From the NCBI GenBank assembly GCA_045532865.1, contig JAZSGT010000045.1, positions 1 through 54,138 of the forward strand: 54,138 nt of DNA, given 5' to 3'. How positions within the stretch are numbered: the stretch's first letter is position 1; each line of letters begins with the position of its first letter. This DNA is from RGIG4140 sp045532865 (lineage in GTDB: Bacteria > Pseudomonadota > Alphaproteobacteria > CAAHEQ01 > UBA3637). The notes beneath the pieces were generated by a model. That model did no database searches. It had not been told where the DNA came from and worked only from the letters and a program-made list of their open reading frames with translations. Shown piece after piece: positions 49,174-54,138 of the stretch. The translations under genes were made by a program, and so were the position numbers.

Positions 49174-51104
49174 CCTTCCCTTTCTAAAATTGGCTTTTCT
49201 CTCAAAGTTGAAAGAACATGTTTTCCCATAACTACCGAAACAATTTTTTGACCGTTTCTCAAACAAGGTGCATATAGATGCTCAATTGATGGTGAACATA
49301 AGAACAAATTACAATGATCAACTGTTTCTAATGTATCAAATAAAACTATTTTTAAAGATGAGTTTTTGAAAAAGGCATTCACATCAATCTTTTTAAGCTT
49401 TGGCAAGTGAAGAACTTTCAAATTCATATTTTCTGAAATACATGCTCTATCAACCCTTACAACATTAGGCAAACTCAAATTTTTAAGCGTATCATTTTTT
49501 GACAGCGCCCCATTCTCAACGATTTTAAGCATTGGCAGTTTCACTATATTCAAATTTTCATTACATGAAAGAGAAAAAGCAGCCGCTTTTTTCACAAAAG
49601 GTAAATCCACTTCTTGTAAATTTATATTATAAGACAAACACCCAGGACCAACAAAAACAAGCTTTTCAAAATTCACTTTTTTAAGTTGAGGACATCCAAC
49701 AATACACCGTCCACGCATCTCAATCAAATTTGGAGCCGAAATTTCAGTCAAATTTGGATTTTCCATTAAAACATTTTCTCCTATTTCAATCAAATTGGGT
49801 GCCTCAAACAATTGAACATTTGGCATTTTGCAAAATGAACCCGACATTACTGATTTTAAATTTGGGAAATATAACCGTCCTTTGACACCCACATTTTCAA
49901 AACAAGAGGTTTCAACTGTTTTAATTTTTTCCAAATTCACCTCTTCTAAACTTGGCAAATTTTCAAAACAAGAAGTTGCAACAGATACACAGTTTTGCAT
50001 TGAAACTTTTCTTAAATTTCTGCAATCCTTAAAATTTCGACTGTAAATACCAGTTACATTTTCCAAATATACTTCTTCAATGGTATTGTGTCTGACAAAA
50101 ATAGAATTATCCAAAATCCCTTCAACAGCCAAATTCAAAAAAATCATCTGCCCATCACGTGCTTTTAAAATACATTTTTCATCCAAATAAACAGCTGTTA
50201 CATCCCCCTCTTTTTTCGATGACAACCTTCCCCCTTGTTGAACTTCTTGTTCAACCAATTCAAACACAGCATCATAAGGTGACTGAGATGGAAATGATGC
50301 ATGAACTTGAAAAACTTTATTCTCTTTAAAATCAACAATAAAATTATCAATAATTAACTGATAATCTTTATTGATAAAAGAAACTTTGTTATCACTCATA
50401 TAATAATCTTTTGAAAAATAAATATTTTGTGATTCTAGATTGTACCGATAAATCATGTTATCAATCAACAAAAAGGATCCTTCAATCATAACTTCTTGAG
50501 AGGCAAAATCAACACCGAAATAATCCCTTAACGACTGAGAAAGACCTGCAATTATGTTATCAGGATTAGAATTAAATGTGTTATCTGGGGCTTCAACTGA
50601 GTGATTATATCTGTTTTTAATGGAGATAAATCCACCTGTTTTAAGAATTTGAATTGAAATAACACTTGTTCCATAGGCATCTTGGCGTTTTGGTTTTTTA
50701 AAATCCTTTCGATTTAAATCTTTTGCCCCTTCCTTAATGCAATGAATGATATGATATTTTTGATATCTGTTAAAATCTCTAAATGTGCACAAAGATTCCA
50801 TATCTGCATAATAGGGACAAATTGAATTTTGTTTTTCTAAAGTATCAGCATAAAAAGCATCATACCCTGCTTTTTTCAGCAACTTAAAAGGGTCTTGCAG
50901 CTTATAATGACTATTTTTTTCTATCTTAATTTGTTTTAAACTTTCCAAATAATTCAAAAGTGGCAGCGCATTACGCCCTGAATATTTTACGATTTGAGGC
51001 AAATTATCCACATCAAAAATCCCACTATCAAAATTTCTGATGGCTCTGGCAAAAGCTTCTCCATTTTGCTTTTTGATGATATCGTAAACCGACTTATCTT
51101 TCAT
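49170..51104 (-). CDS. Leucine-rich-repeat (BspA-type) protein, paralog 1
   Basis: The 644-residue protein has two parts. Residues 1-330 form a region shared by all three paralogs, starting DKSVYDIIKKQNGEAFARAI and including SVISIQILKTGGFISIKNRYNH. Residues about 335-630 are leucine-rich repeats of the BspA/LRR_5 type with the pattern NL.EIxxPNLxxIGxNVLMxNP. There is no signal peptide. BspA-type repeats bind host or microbial proteins; the N-terminal part is unassigned. The start overlaps the end of paralog 2 by 11 bases (ATGAAAGATAA), so translation is coupled. It is the last gene of the array. Confidence 0.85.
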   Translation of the reverse strand: MKDKSVYDIIKKQNGEAFARAIRNFDSGIFDVDNLPQIVKYSGRNALPLLNYLESLKQIKIEKNSHYKLQDPFKLLKKAGYDAFYADTLEKQNSICPYYADMESLCTFRDFNRYQKYHIIHCIKEGAKDLNRKDFKKPKRQDAYGTSVISIQILKTGGFISIKNRYNHSVEAPDNTFNSNPDNIIAGLSQSLRDYFGVDFASQEVMIEGSFLLIDNMIYRYNLESQNIYFSKDYYMSDNKVSFINKDYQLIIDNFIVDFKENKVFQVHASFPSQSPYDAVFELVEQEVQQGGRLSSKKEGDVTAVYLDEKCILKARDGQMIFLNLAVEGILDNSIFVRHNTIEEVYLENVTGIYSRNFKDCRNLRKVSMQNCVSVATSCFENLPSLEEVNLEKIKTVETSCFENVGVKGRLYFPNLKSVMSGSFCKMPNVQLFEAPNLIEIGENVLMENPNLTEISAPNLIEMRGRCIVGCPQLKKVNFEKLVFVGPGCLSYNINLQEVDLPFVKKAAAFSLSCNENLNIVKLPMLKIVENGALSKNDTLKNLSLPNVVRVDRACISENMNLKVLHLPKLKKIDVNAFFKNSSLKIVLFDTLETVDHCNLFLCSPSIEHLYAPCLRNGQKIVSVVMGKHVLSTLREKPILEREG

Positions 51105-52839
51105 GATTTCTTTCTCGTTTCCTCAAAACAAACTGCTTACTCATATAATCATTTGAACTAATCCAAGAAGGCATCTTTCGTTTATAAACACCTTTTTCAC
51201 ACTCAAAATGTTCTAATGCCGGCAACAAATTGAAATTTGGAACGTCTATTAACTTAGGAGCGATAACACTTTTTAAATTTTGATTGTTACAAAATCCTCT
51301 TTCGGATAAAACTCGCTCCAAACTTGGCAAATAAAGTGTTTCCAAACTGTTATTTTCAGAAAGGCAGCAATCTCCCACACTTAAAACTGAATCCAAACAA
51401 ACCGTTTTTAACTTGGGACACTTTGTTAAATTAAAACCAACAAGAGCGTTTAATTCTGGCAAATACACCTCTTTCAATGAATCATTATGAACAATTGAAT
51501 TAATCCCAATCAACTGTAAATTTGGAGCACTCAATTTTTTAAGATTTGGACAATCTCTAAAACAAATCATCCCCACTGTTTGAAGCATTGGGAAGGTCAA
51601 TTCTTCAATTAAATCCAACCTCTCAAACGAACTATTTACAATACTTCTTAATTCTGGCAACTCAATCTTTTGCAAACTTGGCAAATCTGAAAAACAATGA
51701 CCTAATATTTTTTTGCATTTAGGCAGCGAAACCTTTCTTAATTTTGGGCAGTTTTTAAAACTATACACTCCCAAAACTTCCAAATTTTCAAAACAAACTT
51801 CTTCAATTGATGGATGGTGGATAAAAATAGCCGCTTCAAATTCAAAATTTCCTTTTAAATTACAATAAACAAGAGCCCCTTTTCGAGATTTTAAAACACA
51901 GTGGTCCTCTATAAAAACAAGGGTCAAATCACCTTCTTTTTTTCTAGTTAATTTTTTATCCTCCAACTCATTGTAAATCAGCACTTGCAAATTCAAATCA
52001 GGATCATCAAACAAACCAACGCCAACGTCACCCTCATCTAAAAAAAAGATCCGATTTTCTCTAAAATCAATCAATATATCATCTACAAACATTTGATAAT
52101 CTAAATTAATAAAGTGCACCTTATTATCTTTGATATAATAATTTTCCCCATAATAGATATTGTTTCGCTCTGTATGACAATAATAGATTTTGCCATCCAC
52201 AACTTGATAGGCGCCATCAAGCTCCACTTCTTGAGAGGAAAAATCAACATCAAAGTAATTTTTAAGTGCAGCAGACAACCCTCCGATAATATTGTCTGGA
52301 TTAGAATCAAACGTATTATCTGGCGAGAGTACAGCATGATTGTATCTGTTTTTAATTGAAATAAAACCACCCTCTTTTAAAATTTGGATAGAAATCACCG
52401 AAGTCCCATATTCATCTTGCCGATCAGGCTTAATAAAATCTGATCGTTTTAAATCTTTTGCTCCTTCTTTTATGCAGTGGATAATATAATAATCTTCAAA
52501 CCTTGTTTCATCACGAAAAGTACATAACTCTTCCATTTTTGCATAATAATCAATAATGGAATTTTGTTTTTCTAACGTATCAGCATAAAAAGCATCATAT
52601 CCAGCTTTTTTAAGCAACGTGAATGGATCTTCCACTAAATGGGGAGAAACCTCTTTAATCTCAATTTGTTTTAAACTTTCTAAATAATCCAAAAGTGGCA
52701 AGGCATTTCGACCAGCATACTTAACAATCTCTGGCAAATCATCTACCTCAAAAATCCCATTATCAAAATCTCGAATGGCTCTAGCAAAAGCTTCCCCATT
52801 TTGGCGTTTTATAATCTCATAAACAGATTTATCGCTCAT
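51094..52839 (-). CDS. Leucine-rich-repeat (BspA-type) protein, paralog 2
   Basis: The start at 52839 (MSDKSVYEIIKRQNGEAFARAIRDF) sits behind AAAGGG, giving 581 residues; a GTG two codons earlier is possible. The N-terminal half is highly similar to paralog 1 (SVISIQILKEGGFISIKNRYNHAV, then SNPDNIIGGLS). Leucine-rich repeats run from about 340 to the end (for example NLKKLSAPNLQLIGINSIV). The C-terminus reads KRERNHER, like the end of paralog 3. It overlaps paralog 3 by 11 bases at its start and paralog 1 by 11 bases at its end. Confidence 0.85.
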   Translation of the reverse strand: MSDKSVYEIIKRQNGEAFARAIRDFDNGIFEVDDLPEIVKYAGRNALPLLDYLESLKQIEIKEVSPHLVEDPFTLLKKAGYDAFYADTLEKQNSIIDYYAKMEELCTFRDETRFEDYYIIHCIKEGAKDLKRSDFIKPDRQDEYGTSVISIQILKEGGFISIKNRYNHAVLSPDNTFDSNPDNIIGGLSAALKNYFDVDFSSQEVELDGAYQVVDGKIYYCHTERNNIYYGENYYIKDNKVHFINLDYQMFVDDILIDFRENRIFFLDEGDVGVGLFDDPDLNLQVLIYNELEDKKLTRKKEGDLTLVFIEDHCVLKSRKGALVYCNLKGNFEFEAAIFIHHPSIEEVCFENLEVLGVYSFKNCPKLRKVSLPKCKKILGHCFSDLPSLQKIELPELRSIVNSSFERLDLIEELTFPMLQTVGMICFRDCPNLKKLSAPNLQLIGINSIVHNDSLKEVYLPELNALVGFNLTKCPKLKTVCLDSVLSVGDCCLSENNSLETLYLPSLERVLSERGFCNNQNLKSVIAPKLIDVPNFNLLPALEHFECEKGVYKRKMPSWISSNDYMSKQFVLRKRERNHER

Positions 52840-54138
52840 GTTCACCCTTTCTTTGAATCAAACAGATGGGCAAATGATAACTTTCTAAACACTTAAGCGA
52901 ATCTAAATAAACCCGTTGCAATTTAGGATTACCCCAAAAACAATTTTCATCTATTCTTTGCACACTTTTAAGCGACACAAATCTCAAATTTGGATTAGAA
53001 CAAAAACTTTTTAAACCAATTTCTTCAACCTTATTTAAAACCAATTTTTTAAGATTTTGATTTTTTGAAAAACATTCTGACCCAATATTTTTAAGGCTTG
53101 GCATATGAACAATCATTAAATTTTCATTTTCTGACAAAGCCTCATCTAACACAGAGGTAACCATTGGCAAATCAACCTCTTGCAAATTTCTATTTATCGA
53201 CAAACAACGATATCCCACACATTTTAACTGAGGCAAGCTAATTTTTTTAAGCGATGGACATTTATATAAATTACAATAAGTCAACCGTATTAAATTTGGC
53301 AAATCAACCTCTTCTAAACAAAGGTTTTGGCCAAGTGCCGCCGCTTCTAATGTTCTAATCTTTGGTGCCTTTATTTTTTTGAGTTGCCTCATCCCAGCAA
53401 AACATGCCACTCCAGCACAAGTAAGCAGAGGAAATGACACCTCTTTTACAAGGCCAATATCACACAAAACCCTTTCACCTAAAAAAGTAACCTTATCCAA
53501 ATTTATATATTCAAGTTTAGGCAAATGACAAATAGAAAATGAGCAAACACTACCACAAGAGGGCAAGCTGATTTTCCTTAGATTATCACAATTTTTAAAA
53601 CTGTTATTAGCAACTGATTCTACATTTTCTAAATACACTTCTTCAATCGCATGATGATGGGAAAAAATAGGATTTTCAAGATATCCATCAACCTTTAAAT
53701 CAAGAAAAATCATCTCTCCATTTCTTGATTTTAAAATGCATCTATCCTCTAAATAAATACAGTCTAAACCGTCCATCTTTTTTAAAGTTAACTTTCCTTT
53801 ATTTTTAAGTTCTTGCTTTATCAACAAAAAGACGGCATCTTCTGGAAAGGCATCTGGCATCGTTTCATAAGGTTGAAAAACCTTATTTTCCTTAAAATCA
53901 ATGATAAAATTATCAATAATCATCTGATAATCTTTATTAATAAAATTCACTTTATTGTCTTTAATACAATAACTATCCCCAAAATAGGTATTGTTGCATT
54001 CTGTATGATATTGATAAATCATCCCATCGACAACGATAAAATCCCTATCCAAATCCACAGGTTGAGAGGTAAAATCCACCTGAAAATAATTCCTCAATGC
54101 CTGCGATAAGCCCATAATAATATTATCAGGATTAGATT
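52829..54138 (-). CDS. Leucine-rich-repeat (BspA-type) protein, paralog 3 (5' end beyond the window)
   Basis: The frame is open to the right edge; the residues at the edge, SNPDNIIMGLSQAL, match the middle of the shared N-terminal part in the other two paralogs, so about 190-200 residues are missing and the internal Met at 54115 is not the start. The visible 436 residues hold the end of the shared part and a full set of leucine-rich repeats (for example NLQEVDLPMVTSVLDEALSEN). The protein ends QRKGEHER, and its stop is shared with the start of paralog 2 through ATGAGCGATAA. More paralogs may follow beyond the edge. Confidence 0.85.
   Translation of the reverse strand, partial: SNPDNIIMGLSQALRNYFQVDFTSQPVDLDRDFIVVDGMIYQYHTECNNTYFGDSYCIKDNKVNFINKDYQMIIDNFIIDFKENKVFQPYETMPDAFPEDAVFLLIKQELKNKGKLTLKKMDGLDCIYLEDRCILKSRNGEMIFLDLKVDGYLENPIFSHHHAIEEVYLENVESVANNSFKNCDNLRKISLPSCGSVCSFSICHLPKLEYINLDKVTFLGERVLCDIGLVKEVSFPLLTCAGVACFAGMRQLKKIKAPKIRTLEAAALGQNLCLEEVDLPNLIRLTYCNLYKCPSLKKISLPQLKCVGYRCLSINRNLQEVDLPMVTSVLDEALSENENLMIVHMPSLKNIGSECFSKNQNLKKLVLNKVEEIGLKSFCSNPNLRFVSLKSVQRIDENCFWGNPKLQRVYLDSLKCLESYHLPICLIQRKGEHER

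Overview
The window is AT-rich chromosome from a host-associated bacterium, most likely an uncultured alphaproteobacterium. The evidence is the order rpoZ - bifunctional RelA/SpoT - acpS, the alphaproteobacterial form of the AcpS C-terminus (LSD instead of LSH), three VirB6/TrbL-like proteins, and host-facing families (ankyrin repeats, Sel1 repeats, BspA-type leucine-rich repeats, a secreted serpin). Promoters read by eye are close to the sigma-70 consensus, very often with exactly 17 bp between boxes, and most operons end in clear hairpin plus T-run terminators. No tRNA, rRNA, integrase, transposase, insertion sequence or CRISPR array was seen.

Layout. 1-7.4 kb: a gene tail at the left edge, an ankyrin-repeat protein, a large repeat-rich membrane protein, a protein with two HEPN-like RNase motifs, and a transglutaminase-fold protein whose Cys and His positions are both Ser. 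7.6-12 kb: a two-TM acidic-tail protein, PgpA, a ferredoxin:thioredoxin-reductase-like Cys protein, an RdgB/HAM1 nucleotide pyrophosphatase, a BamE-like lipoprotein and a family-2 glycosyltransferase. 12.1-16.1 kb (minus): three proteins probably tied to the secretion machinery, including one with an RGxRNxNPG peptidoglycan-associated domain. 16.2-21.4 kb (plus): a three-gene operon of VirB6/TrbL-like proteins sharing a CWxC motif. 21.6-27.5 kb (plus): an operon with a two-HTH regulator, two acidic cytosolic proteins, a small secretin-like protein and a Pro/Gln-rich single-pass protein. Together 12-27.5 kb looks like one secretion or envelope locus, though its substrates cannot be read from the sequence.

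27.6-31 kb (minus): a Sel1-repeat protein, NlpD (LysM plus degenerate M23), a SLOG-fold protein and, just upstream of it, an approximately 246-nt structured RNA with its own consensus promoter and an intrinsic terminator. 31-34.7 kb: a restriction-modification island with two overlapping cytosine-5 methyltransferases and a probable endonuclease. 34.8-40 kb (minus): a lipoprotein, an Fe/Mn superoxide dismutase followed by galE, and a PyrD-like protein with an altered active site coupled to a HELGH protein. 40-45.3 kb: rpoZ, relA/spoT, acpS, then a HAD phosphatase and an NSS-type transporter. 45.4-49.2 kb: a secreted serpin, rpmA-rplU, and a membrane-anchored spermidine-synthase-like protein. 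49.2 kb to the right edge (minus): three tandem leucine-rich-repeat paralogs joined by near-identical 11-nt overlaps, the last one cut by the window edge.

The most promising material for new biology is the structured RNA in front of the SLOG gene, which has two mutually exclusive pairings near its terminator, the CWxC VirB6 trio with its regulator operon, and the dual-HEPN protein. All functional statements rest on reading motifs by eye; no alignment, database search or folding program was run.
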